Made by a program: the position numbers and the translations under genes. The notes beneath the pieces are model-generated. The model saw only the letters and a list, made by a program, of their open reading frames with translations, made no database searches and was not told the origin of the DNA. Shown in pieces: positions 13,584-19,999 of a DNA stretch of 19,999 bases (positions within the stretch are counted from its first letter, which is position 1; each line of letters starts with the position of its first letter). Source of the DNA: DASRIA01 sp038203635 (GTDB lineage: Bacteria; Actinomycetota; Thermoleophilia; Solirubrobacterales; JBBDJG01); assembly GCA_038203635.1 (NCBI GenBank), contig JBBRDT010000064.1, positions 1-19,999 of the forward strand, given 5' to 3'.

Positions 13584-14603
13584 TTAGCAGGCGCGCTTCA
13601 GCGAGCTGAGCCGATATCGGATCAGCTGGTTGGGGTGATCCCTGTTGGAGGTGTCCTCGCGGGTCAGGACCACGTAGAGGTAGGGGCCAGACGCGGCGAG
13701 ACCCAGCAAGAAGCTGCCGGGCACGTCCGGATCGAAATCCGTGCCCAACCCCTTGACTCGGCAGGATCGCGCCGGCCCGGCGATGGTCTGATATTCGATC
13801 GACACGGAGGCGCCCTGCTCGTCCCCCGAGAAGTCCACCAGGTAGAAGAGCCTGTTCCTGCTGGACGACAGGGCCTCGAAGCTGTATGTAGCGGACGTGG
13901 TGCCGCGTTTGATCGCCGCACTTGTGTGTGTTCCTGGATGGCCGCGATATATGCGGTCGGGCTGCGTGCGCGATTCGGCGTCGCCGGCGGCGAGGGTCGT
14001 CGACCAGTAGAGATCGTTGCCAACCAACTCATCTGCGTTGGCTGCTTCCAGGTCGCTTGCGGTCTTCCATGCCTGCCATGCCACCACGCCTGTGGAGGCG
14101 TCGGCGACATAGAGACCGGGCGCAACGCAGCCGCCTCCGGTCTGTATATAAGCGACATTGGCACCCGCGACTCGCGGCGCGGCCGGCTTGCAGCCCGGAG
14201 TCAGGATCAGGGGCAACGGCGTTTCCACTCGTGCCGCCGGGTCGAAGGTGTAGGCGGAGCATCCGCCGGCAGGGCATCGCACATAGGCGGCCACGACCCT
14301 TCCCGTTGGACCCCTGCCAAGGTCGATGTCGGGGTCAGCCAGGACCGCGGGTACGGCAACGGTCTTGGACCCAAGGCGAACCAGCCCTCGATAGCAGTGC
14401 TTCAAGCCAGGTGGGCAGCTGGTCTTCTTACTCCACGCGATGACGGAGCCGTCAACGGAGACCGAGATCGGTTTCCGCGCGAAGGAGAGCGCCGCACCGC
14501 CGCGTGGTAGGTGACCGACCTTGGCCTCGGCGGCCGTGGGCGCCGCACTTCCGGCCGGGAGGAACAGCGTCAGGACAAGGAGAACGCCGAGGCGGCGCAG
14601 CAT
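13584..14603 (-). CDS. Secreted protein of unknown function, possible beta-propeller
   Basis: This encodes 339 residues with a signal peptide (MLRRLGVLLVLTLFLPAGSA, probable cleavage near 21-27), so it is exported. I do not recognise a family. The mature part alternates short strands such as KPISVSVDGSVIAWSKK, GRVVAAYVRCP, PRVAGANVAYIQT, ADELVGNDLYWSTT, SSRNRLFYLVDFSG and LLGLAASGPYLYVVLT. These resemble blades of a WD40/TolB-like propeller reporting values. Eight cysteines in the mature protein suggest disulfides. There is no lipobox. It is the first gene of the minus-strand block and divergent from the FAD monooxygenase at 14696; the ATG lies 92 nt from that gene's start. Confidence 0.75.
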   Translation of the reverse strand: MLRRLGVLLVLTLFLPAGSAAPTAAEAKVGHLPRGGAALSFARKPISVSVDGSVIAWSKKTSCPPGLKHCYRGLVRLGSKTVAVPAVLADPDIDLGRGPTGRVVAAYVRCPAGGCSAYTFDPAARVETPLPLILTPGCKPAAPRVAGANVAYIQTGGGCVAPGLYVADASTGVVAWQAWKTASDLEAANADELVGNDLYWSTTLAAGDAESRTQPDRIYRGHPGTHTSAAIKRGTTSATYSFEALSSSRNRLFYLVDFSGDEQGASVSIEYQTIAGPARSCRVKGLGTDFDPDVPGSFLLGLAASGPYLYVVLTREDTSNRDHPNQLIRYRLSSLKRAC

Positions 14604-14695
14604 GCGGCAGCGGATAGGTCCAGGTATCGACTCCCAGCAGGCGTCACTTGATCGTGCAAGGCTTCCTGTCGACGGGAGAGCGAGAGGAGAGGGTC

Positions 14696-16156
14696 GTGGA
14701 ACAGGCGGATGTCGTCGTCGTTGGGGGTCGCCTCGCCGGATGCGCGGTGGCGGCGCCGCTTGCCCGGGCGGGTCGCAAGGTGGTGGTGCTGGACAAGATG
14801 AGCTTCCCGTCGGATCAGCTCTCCACCCACCTGCTGATGCCCGGAGGTACCAGCGAGCTCTCCAAGATGGGGGCGTTGCCGCGGATTCTGGCGCTCAACC
14901 CGACAAAGGTCCGTCGGGTCACCCTGGTGGCCGAGGGCGTCGCATGTGCCGAGCGCCTGCGCCCGGCGCCCGACGGGACCGACTACGGACTCTGCGTGCC
15001 GCGCGACCTGCAGGACGTCTGCCTCGTCGAGGCCGTGCGCGAGCAGGGCGGCGAGGTACGCGAGCGCAGCACGTTCACGTCGCTGCACTGGCGCGCCGGA
15101 CGCGTGGCGGGCGTGCGCTACACCGACGAGCACGGCAGCCAGCGCGACATCTCGGCGACGCTCGTGGTCGGGGCAGACGGCCGCCGCTCCAGCGTGGCCG
15201 CGGAGGTCGGCGCCTGGCACCCCTACCGCGTGTCGCGCAACGGCCGCGGCCTGGTCTTCCGCTACCTCGACGATCCTCAGCTGGGGACCATCGACGCGGA
15301 GACGTTCAGGCAGTGGCGCGAGGGTGAGTCCTTCGCGTTCGCCTTTCCGTCGGCTCCCAGGGGAAACCTGCTGATCCTGCTGATGGGCCACCGCGACGAG
15401 GTCAGCGAAGCCCGCAAGGATCCCGAGGGCTACTGGCAGCGCAAGCTCGATGAGCACCCCGGCCTCGCCCGCCGGCTCGCCGGCGTGGACAAGAGCACCT
15501 ACACGAAGCTGCGATCGACCGGTGAGACGCCGGCCTTCTTTCGCGCCTCGTCCGGCCCTGGCTGGGCGCTGGCCGGCGACGCGGGTCACTTCAAGGACCC
15601 TGTGACCGGACAGGGCATGCGCGACGCGATGTGGATGGGCCGCACGCTCGCCGAGCACGTCCTGCCCGTTCTCGACGACCCGTCCGCGGTCGACCAGGCG
15701 ACGCGCAACTGGGAGGCCGAGCGCGACCGCGACTGCCTGCCCGCCTACCACTTCGCGAACCTCGACACGCGTGTGGAGCGCCAATCCCCGGCTCTGTGCG
15801 AGCTGTTCCGTGACGCCGGGCGCAGCACGGAGCCCGATCTCTCCGACCTCTTCAACCGTGCCCGCACTCTCCAGGAGATCGCGCCGCTGCCCCGCATGGC
15901 CCGTGCGCTGGTGGCCGCACTGTGGCGGGGGGAGCGCCCGCGCGCGGAGACCCTCGGCTGCGCCATCCGCGACGTGCGCACGGATCTCGCGATCCGCCGC
16001 GAGCAGCGCGCCGATCGCTTCCGGGCCACACGCACGGTCCCGGGCTCCGACCATCCGGGTGCGGTGTGGCCCGCGCCTCCCCCGCCCCCCAAGCCGCGCG
16101 TCAGGGCCGCACCCGAGGCGGCTCCCACCATTCTTCAGAAAGAGGTCTCCGCATGA
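14696..16156 (+). CDS. FAD-dependent monooxygenase / oxidoreductase (PHBH-like)
   Basis: This encodes 486 residues from the GTG at 14696, chosen because AGGAG (14685-14689) lies 6 nt upstream and the longer TTG start at 14648 adds a non-conserved Arg/Glu tail. Motifs are the Rossmann GGRLAG (10-15) within DVVVVGGRLAGCAVAAPLA, the second FAD/NADPH motif GADGRRS (159-165), and GDAGHFKDPVTGQGM (294-308), whose Gly-Asp contacts the FAD ribityl. This order is that of p-hydroxybenzoate-hydroxylase-type monooxygenases and related geranylgeranyl reductases. The substrate is unknown. The C-terminus carries an Arg-rich segment and a Pro-rich tail (APPPPPKPR). It overlaps the nitrilase-like gene by ATGA, so the two are co-translated. 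Confidence 0.85.
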   Translation: MEQADVVVVGGRLAGCAVAAPLARAGRKVVVLDKMSFPSDQLSTHLLMPGGTSELSKMGALPRILALNPTKVRRVTLVAEGVACAERLRPAPDGTDYGLCVPRDLQDVCLVEAVREQGGEVRERSTFTSLHWRAGRVAGVRYTDEHGSQRDISATLVVGADGRRSSVAAEVGAWHPYRVSRNGRGLVFRYLDDPQLGTIDAETFRQWREGESFAFAFPSAPRGNLLILLMGHRDEVSEARKDPEGYWQRKLDEHPGLARRLAGVDKSTYTKLRSTGETPAFFRASSGPGWALAGDAGHFKDPVTGQGMRDAMWMGRTLAEHVLPVLDDPSAVDQATRNWEAERDRDCLPAYHFANLDTRVERQSPALCELFRDAGRSTEPDLSDLFNRARTLQEIAPLPRMARALVAALWRGERPRAETLGCAIRDVRTDLAIRREQRADRFRATRTVPGSDHPGAVWPAPPPPPKPRVRAAPEAAPTILQKEVSA

Positions 16157-17184
16157 CCCGCATCGCCGTCGTCCAGCCCGCGCTCGCCCTGGGGGAGGTC
16201 GAGGCCAACCTGATCCGCATCGAGGATCTCATCCGGGACGCTCACCGGGAGCACAACCCCGGCGTTGTCCTCGTCCCCGAGGGCTGCACGTCACCGAACG
16301 TCTACGCCAAGGTCCTGCGCGGCACCGCATGCCCGGTCGACGGACGGCCCTTCCAACTGTTGACGAGCCTGGCACGCGAGTTGGACTGTGTCATCGGCGG
16401 CGGCTTCGTTGCAGTGCGCGGCAAGCACACCTACGGCACCTATGTCCTCGCCGAGCCCGACGGCGCCGCGCACCTCCACGACAAGGACATCCCGACCGCC
16501 TGGGAGCAGAACTACTACAAGGGTGGCGACGACGGCGGCGTCGTGCGGTGCGAGGCACTCGGCATCACCGTCGGCCTGATGTCCGGGTGGGAATGGGCGC
16601 GCAACCGCACGTCCGCCCGTGTGCGTTCAGCCGGCGCGCAGCTCGTGCTGGGCGGCATGTGCTGGCCGTCGCTGCCCACGAACTGGCCCGGTCCGCTGCG
16701 ACGGCTGACCAAGCGAGAGCACGGTATCTGGCGTGAGCAGGCGCATGCGCTGCCCGGCCAGGTCGCGCGGCTGACGGGCGTGCCCGTTGCCCACGCTTCA
16801 CACGTCGGCGCGATCACCGGCGAGACGCCGCTGGGCCCGGGCATCCCGTGGCCCACCGTGATGAGCGGCGAGTCGCAGATCTGCGACCGCGACGGCACCA
16901 TCCTGGCGCGCCTGACTCTCGAAGACGGTGAAGGTCACGTCGGCGCCGACGTCGAGATACGCCCACCTGAGCCGCTGGAACCGATCGGCGAACGTTTCTG
17001 GATCCCGAAGTTCACGCTGGTCACCCACGCGGCCTGGCACGGGATGAACGCTCACGGTGCGCTGAAGTACAAGCTGCGTCACGCCCGCAGGGGCTTCGAG
17101 TGGCAGCACCAGCCGGCCGGCGACCTACCGGACGAGATCGGGCCGCGAAGCTCGGTGGACGCGCCGCACGCGACGACAAGCTGA
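16153..17184 (+). CDS. Nitrilase-superfamily protein lacking the catalytic cysteine
   Basis: This encodes 343 residues from the ATG at 16153, which overlaps the preceding stop and has AGAGG 7 nt upstream. The carbon-nitrogen hydrolase fold is shown by MTRIAVVQPALALGEVEANL, VLVPEGCTS with Glu43, and LHDKDIPTAWEQNYYKGG with Lys111. The third block, normally ..G..xCY/WE/D, reads GLMSGWEWAR (141-150): the Cys position is Gly145 with Ser144 beside it. Thus Glu and Lys are kept but the nucleophile is not. Either Ser144 substitutes or the protein no longer hydrolyses amides or nitriles. Pairing with an FAD monooxygenase suggests a shared small-molecule pathway, substrate unknown. It is convergent with the desaturase remnant, with a 2-nt gap. 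Confidence 0.82.
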   Translation: MTRIAVVQPALALGEVEANLIRIEDLIRDAHREHNPGVVLVPEGCTSPNVYAKVLRGTACPVDGRPFQLLTSLARELDCVIGGGFVAVRGKHTYGTYVLAEPDGAAHLHDKDIPTAWEQNYYKGGDDGGVVRCEALGITVGLMSGWEWARNRTSARVRSAGAQLVLGGMCWPSLPTNWPGPLRRLTKREHGIWREQAHALPGQVARLTGVPVAHASHVGAITGETPLGPGIPWPTVMSGESQICDRDGTILARLTLEDGEGHVGADVEIRPPEPLEPIGERFWIPKFTLVTHAAWHGMNAHGALKYKLRHARRGFEWQHQPAGDLPDEIGPRSSVDAPHATTS

Positions 17185-17186
17185 CC

Positions 17187-17462
17187 CTACGCCCGCTTGG
17201 CCTCCTGGTGGCGCGGGCTGATCCGCACGACGTCCCAGGCCAGGCGGCAACGCTCCAGGCCGCCGATCACCCACGCGCCCGGATCGAGCTGGCGGCGACC
17301 CAGGCCATGACGCGCGGAGGTGGGAAACGCGTGGTGATTGTTGTGCCAGGACTCGCCCATCGTGACCGCCGCAAGCCAGCACTCGCACACGAAGGTGCCC
17401 GCACGCCGCTCGTTGACGTCGCGCCGGTGCGCCTGCCGCGTCGCCCCTCTTGCCTGCGCCAG
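17187..17462 (-). pseudogene. C-terminal remnant of an acyl-CoA (delta-9 type) fatty-acid desaturase
   Basis: About 65 recognisable residues are the extreme C-terminus of a membrane desaturase: WLAAVTMGESWHNNHHAFP contains the third His box HNNHH, followed by SARHGLGRRQLDPGAWVIGG and LAWDVVRI. The whole N-terminal ~80%, with the first two His boxes and the membrane helices, is missing. The frame runs back to the STAS stop at 17463-17465, but upstream of about 17385 it shows no desaturase similarity. A GTG at 17390 could start a 67-residue peptide; function is very unlikely. This is a truncated leftover. Confidence 0.75.
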
Positions 17463-17813
17463 CTAGGCATGGTGGTCCAGGAGGTCGCCGTATCCGGTCA
17501 GATCGAAGACCTTGCGCACCGACTCGCCGGCGCCGACCAGAGGCAGAGCGCGCCCGTCCCTCCTCGCACGCGCGGCCGCGCTGACCAGGGTGTCGAGGCC
17601 AGAGGCATCGATGAACATCAGCCCTGCGAGATCGAGGGCCACGACCTGCTTCCCACGCTCCTCGACCCGTCTCCATTCGTGCTCTAGCAGCGGAACCGCT
17701 GCCATGTCCAGCTCGCCGTGCAGCAGGAGGAGTGCAACCTCATCCGCTTCCTCGCTGCGAGCCTCGAAGGCCATCTCGACAGCTCTGGGACGACGAAAAG
17801 ATCCAATCGCCAT
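17463..17813 (-). CDS. STAS-domain protein (anti-sigma factor antagonist-like)
   Basis: This encodes 116 residues from the ATG at 17813. In-frame starts at 17825, 17834 and a GTG at 17945 are possible, but the added residues are low-complexity and the shorter form fits family length. The STAS core shows EADEVALLLLHGELDMAAVPLLEHEW, then VVALDLAGLMFIDASGLDTLVSA, where the Ser of DASGL is the site phosphorylated in SpoIIAA/RsbV-type proteins, and ESVRKVFDLTGYGDLL. Such proteins release sigma factors by binding anti-sigma kinases; no kinase or sigma gene is in the window. It lies downstream of the ANTAR regulator on the same strand, suggesting a small regulatory locus. Confidence 0.85.
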   Translation of the reverse strand: MAIGSFRRPRAVEMAFEARSEEADEVALLLLHGELDMAAVPLLEHEWRRVEERGKQVVALDLAGLMFIDASGLDTLVSAAARARRDGRALPLVGAGESVRKVFDLTGYGDLLDHHA

Positions 17814-17975
17814 GACGATCACCATCTCCAACATCTCGGTGGCTGCTGGCCGGCTTCGAGAGCCGCCCGCTTGACACGCTGACCGAGGTTTGAGGCCAGC
17901 TTCGCCTTGCCGAGGGTTGGGACGAGGCACCACCGACTCTAGCACCGCACGCGACGGCGCCGTCGCGAATTACGG

Positions 17976-18593
17976 CTACGCCGTGTCGGCGGACTGCCCA
18001 TCCTGATTCGACGACTCTGCCGGGAGCACCAGGTGGCTGTCGACAACCGCGGCCGCGACGTCGACCAGCTTGCGGCCGGTGCGGCGCGAGTGGTCTCTGA
18101 GCTTCTCGAAGGCCTGTCGCTCGTCGAGCGCATGGCGCTCCATCAAGATCCCCTTGGCGCGCTCGGTCACTGCGCGGCGCCCGAACGCCCCTTCGAGGTT
18201 CTGAAACTCGGCGAAACGCCGCAGCACGATGTCGATGGCGCTCTGGAGCTCCTCCGGCTGACCGTGGCTGATGTAGGCGAAGATCCCGCGTTGTGCTGCC
18301 TCGTTGACGAAGTCCGGGTCATCGGTCTGGAGCAGGGCGATCACAGGGCATGCCGCCTCCTGCACGATCCGCGAGATCAGCTCGAGTGCGTGCTCGGAGC
18401 TTTCCCCCAATCCGACGAGCGCGACGTCCGGCCTCGTCTCGGCCGTCGTGGCTGCAACCTGCGAGACGTCGAGCGAGCGCGCGATGACCTCGTGACCCAG
18501 GGCTACGACGATGCCCGTGGTCAGCTCGAGGCGCTCCTTCCGCTCGTTGGCGATCAGAACGCGTAGGTGTTCGGGTCGCTCTCGCTCGCTCAA
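17976..18593 (-). CDS. ANTAR-domain regulator with degenerate receiver domain
   Basis: This encodes 205 residues. Residues ~9-125 form a response-regulator-like domain (LRVLIANERKERLELT, RPDVALVGLGES, PVIALLQTDDPDF, GIFAYISHGQPEEL). The phospho-accepting Asp is Gly61 and the conserved Lys is His110, so normal phosphorylation is not expected. Residues ~132-186 are an ANTAR RNA-binding domain: RRAVTERAKGILMERHALDERQAFEKLRDHSRRTGRKLVDVAAAVV. ANTAR proteins (AmiR, NasR, EutV, mycobacterial PdtaR) bind paired stem-loops in nascent RNA to control termination or translation. The start is TTG with no Shine-Dalgarno; TACACT (18609-18604) lies 10 nt upstream. It is divergent from the thiolase, whose leader contains twin hairpins. 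Confidence 0.88.
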   Translation of the reverse strand: MSERERPEHLRVLIANERKERLELTTGIVVALGHEVIARSLDVSQVAATTAETRPDVALVGLGESSEHALELISRIVQEAACPVIALLQTDDPDFVNEAAQRGIFAYISHGQPEELQSAIDIVLRRFAEFQNLEGAFGRRAVTERAKGILMERHALDERQAFEKLRDHSRRTGRKLVDVAAAVVDSHLVLPAESSNQDGQSADTA

Positions 18594-18603
18594 TTTTGAA
18601 GCG

Positions 18604-18609
18604 AGTGTA
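18604..18609 (-). promoter_or_regulatory. Possible -10 box of the ANTAR gene
   Basis: On the minus strand TACACT fits TANNNT and ends 10 nt before the TTG start. With no ribosome-binding site present, this fits leaderless or near-leaderless expression. No clear -35 is seen. Confidence 0.35.
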
Positions 18610-18628
18610 CCGCCGCCCGCCCTTCCTC

Positions 18629-18634
18629 TATCCT
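18629..18634 (+). promoter_or_regulatory. Possible -10 box of the thiolase transcript
   Basis: TATCCT fits TANNNT. It would place the transcription start near 18641, just before the first of two adjacent hairpins, giving a leader of about 80 nt. The -35 region is weak. Confidence 0.35.
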
Positions 18635-18645
18635 TGACCTACAGG

Positions 18646-18702
18646 CCCCGTGGTGTGCGACCGCCGGGGAATAAACCTGCTCGCGGAGTGCGACCGCCGG
18701 GC
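18646..18702 (+). promoter_or_regulatory. Twin stem-loops in the thiolase leader, candidate ANTAR target
   Basis: Hairpin A (18646-18669) pairs CCCCG with CGGGG and GGT with ACC around GTGCG. Hairpin B (18679-18702) pairs GCTC with GGGC (one T-G pair) and GCGG with CCGC around AGTGCGA, with one bulged C. Each is 24 nt; the linker is 9 nt (AATAAACCT). They share a 14-nt direct repeat, GTGCGACCGCCGGG, at 18655-18668 and 18688-18701. The AAGGA ribosome-binding site (18711-18715) follows closely. ANTAR targets are known to be paired stem-loops; here loops are 5-7 nt rather than exactly 6, so the match is suggestive only. Confidence 0.5.
18655..18701 (+). repeat. 14-bp direct repeat, period 33 bp
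   Basis: GTGCGACCGCCGGG occurs exactly at 18655-18668 and 18688-18701. The spacing is about three helical turns, so a protein-binding DNA operator is an alternative to the RNA hairpin reading. Confidence 0.85.
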
Positions 18703-18722
18703 TTCATCGAAAGGACAGTCCA

Positions 18723-19883
18723 ATGCCCGAAGCCGTCATCGTCGACGCGGTTCGGACCCCCATCGGGCGTGCCTTCAAGGGCTCGCTGGCCTCACTGCGG
18801 CCGGACGAGACCCTGGCGCACGTCATCGACGCGGTCCTCGAACGCAATCCGGGTGTCGATCCCGCAACGGTCGAGGAGGTCATCGCCGGCTGCGGCCAGC
18901 CGCAGGGATTGCAGGCGAACAACATCGCGCGCATCGCGGTGCTGCTGAGCGACAAGCTCGGTCAGCAGACCAACGGATCGACCATCTCGCGCTACTGCTC
19001 CTCCGGCCTCGACGCGATCCGCATCGCGACCAACAGCATCGCCGCCGGACAGGGCGACACGTACGTCGCCGCGGGCGTCGAGTTCGTGTCGCGCTACAAC
19101 GGCTCGCAGGAGGCCGCGCACCCCGAAGACCAGCACGAGGACCTGAAGGGCCACAACGGTCAGCCCGACGCGTTCATCGCGATGGGTCTCACCGCGGAGA
19201 ACGTCGTGGAGCGCTACGGCGTCACGCGCGAGCAGCAGGACGAGTACGCACAGCGCTCTCAGGAGCGCGCGGTGGCCGCCCAGCAGAGCGGGTTCTTCGA
19301 TCGTGAGATCGTGCCCGTCCGCGTCAACGGCACCGTGGTCGACACCGACGACGGGCCGCGGCCGTCCTCGACGCTCGAGAAGCTACGGGCGCTCGAGCCC
19401 GCGTTCAAAGCGGGCGGCAGCGTCACCGCCGGCAACTCGTGCCCGCTGAACGACGGCGCAGCCGCGGCGATCGTGATGAGCGACGCCAAGGCCCGGGAGC
19501 TCGGGCTGACGCCCCGCGCTCGGATCGTCACCGCGGCGACCTGGGGCAACGAGCCGGAGTACATGGGAGTCGCCCCGATCGGCGCGATCGGGAAGGCGCT
19601 CGACCGCGCCGGCATGAGCATCGGCGACGTCGACATCTACGAGCTGAACGAGGCGTTCGCTGCGCAGGTGATCCCGATCGCCGAGGCGGTGGGCTTCGAC
19701 TACGACAAGCTCAACCCCCACGGCGGCGCCATCGCGCTCGGCCACCCATTCGGGATGACCGGCGTGCGCATCATGACCACGTTGCTGAACGACCTCGAGA
19801 CGCTCGACGGCACGATCGGGCTCGAGACCATGTGCGTGGCCGGCGGTCAGGGCGAGGCCATGATCGTCGAACGCCTGAGCTAG
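18723..19883 (+). CDS. Acetyl-CoA C-acyltransferase (thiolase)
   Basis: This encodes 386 residues, a complete thiolase. The acyl-accepting Cys92 is in SRYCSSGLDAI; the other active-site blocks are YELNEAFAAQ (~306-315), GGAIALGHPFGMTG with its His (~341), and ETMCVAGGQGEAM with the second Cys (~371). The N-terminal EAVIVDAVRTPIGRAFKGSL is also typical. It catalyses thiolytic cleavage or Claisen condensation of acyl-CoAs, in beta-oxidation or acetoacetyl-CoA formation; chain-length preference cannot be told, so no symbol is given. AAGGA lies 7 nt before the ATG. The leader carries twin hairpins and the divergent gene encodes an ANTAR RNA-binding regulator, suggesting post-transcriptional control. 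No partner beta-oxidation gene is within the window. Confidence 0.95.
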   Translation: MPEAVIVDAVRTPIGRAFKGSLASLRPDETLAHVIDAVLERNPGVDPATVEEVIAGCGQPQGLQANNIARIAVLLSDKLGQQTNGSTISRYCSSGLDAIRIATNSIAAGQGDTYVAAGVEFVSRYNGSQEAAHPEDQHEDLKGHNGQPDAFIAMGLTAENVVERYGVTREQQDEYAQRSQERAVAAQQSGFFDREIVPVRVNGTVVDTDDGPRPSSTLEKLRALEPAFKAGGSVTAGNSCPLNDGAAAAIVMSDAKARELGLTPRARIVTAATWGNEPEYMGVAPIGAIGKALDRAGMSIGDVDIYELNEAFAAQVIPIAEAVGFDYDKLNPHGGAIALGHPFGMTGVRIMTTLLNDLETLDGTIGLETMCVAGGQGEAMIVERLS

Positions 19884-19904
19884 CGCAAGTCGAAGGGTCG
19901 TGGG

Positions 19905-19999
19905 GGGGGTTTGTGGGAGAAAAAACGCAGAAAAAAACCGCCCCCCCCCCCGCCCCCCCCCCCCCCCCCCCCGGGCCCCCCCCCCCCCCGCCGCCCGGC
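19905..19999. other. Low-complexity C-rich contig end, probable artefact
   Basis: After the thiolase stop the sequence degenerates into G runs, A runs and then long C runs broken by occasional G. Nothing coding is visible. This looks like the poly-G (reverse-strand poly-C) read artefact of two-colour sequencing assembled at a contig end. Confidence 0.8.

Noticed and set aside
14570..16054. 494-residue open frame on the minus strand
   Set aside because: It is the shadow of the FAD monooxygenase, which has clear Rossmann motifs on the plus strand.
15922..16152. N-terminal extension of the nitrilase-like frame
   Set aside because: These 77 codons lie inside the FAD gene in another frame and have no nitrilase similarity. 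The ATG at 16153 has a ribosome-binding site and starts the family motif.
18646..18702. Short CRISPR-like repeat pair
   Set aside because: There are only two 14-bp copies at 33-bp period, with no further units and no cas genes nearby. The hairpin explanation fits better.
19930..19999. C-rich tract as a biological repeat or origin-like element
   Set aside because: Irregular long homopolymers at the very end of the window match an assembly artefact, with no flanking structure to support a function.

Overview
The window is high-GC DNA with dense coding, short gaps and frequent GTG/TTG starts. It looks like an actinobacterial soil contig. Five NTF2/SnoaL-like genes beginning MSQENV or MSEENV, and a secreted beta-helix protein with a C-terminal domain I associate with Solirubrobacterales-type genomes, point to class Thermoleophilia. 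That placement is inference from memory, not from a search. No rRNA, tRNA or CRISPR array is visible. The last ~90 bases are C-rich low-complexity sequence typical of a bad contig end.

Layout. 1-1909 (+): TPR-type protein, possibly cut by the window start. 2045-2823: mobile-element scar, a tyrosine-recombinase fragment joined in frame to an IS481-like DDE transposase domain, closed by a strong hairpin. 2940-4216 (+): three tandem SnoaL-like genes; a fourth (4393-4797) and fifth (12017-12475) lie on the minus strand. Four of the five share a GATACTGCGC-type promoter element 7-10 nt before the ATG, as expected for leaderless transcription. 4889-5548 (-): 1-Cys peroxiredoxin. 5636-9368 (+): a probable catabolic operon of a citrate-synthase-fold protein lacking two of three catalytic residues, a PaaK-like CoA ligase, a VOC metalloenzyme, a glutathione S-transferase-like protein and a small alpha/beta-barrel protein. 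9379-14603 (-): CAP-domain protein, beta-helix protein split by an in-frame TAG, SnoaL-like protein, CaCA-type antiporter and a secreted protein of unknown function. 14696-17184 (+): FAD monooxygenase-like gene overlapping a nitrilase-superfamily gene whose catalytic cysteine position is glycine. 17187-18593 (-): desaturase C-terminal remnant, STAS-domain protein and an ANTAR regulator with a degenerate receiver. 18723-19883 (+): thiolase.

How the parts may work together. The CoA ligase, citrate-synthase-like protein and VOC enzyme suggest activation and C-C bond chemistry on a carboxylic acid, with GST and barrel proteins as accessory steps; the thiolase could take acyl-CoA products but is not in that operon. 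The most interesting regulatory signal is a pair of adjacent 24-nt hairpins with matching loops in the thiolase leader, divergent from the ANTAR gene. ANTAR proteins are known to bind twin stem-loops in RNA, so this is a candidate regulator-target pair.
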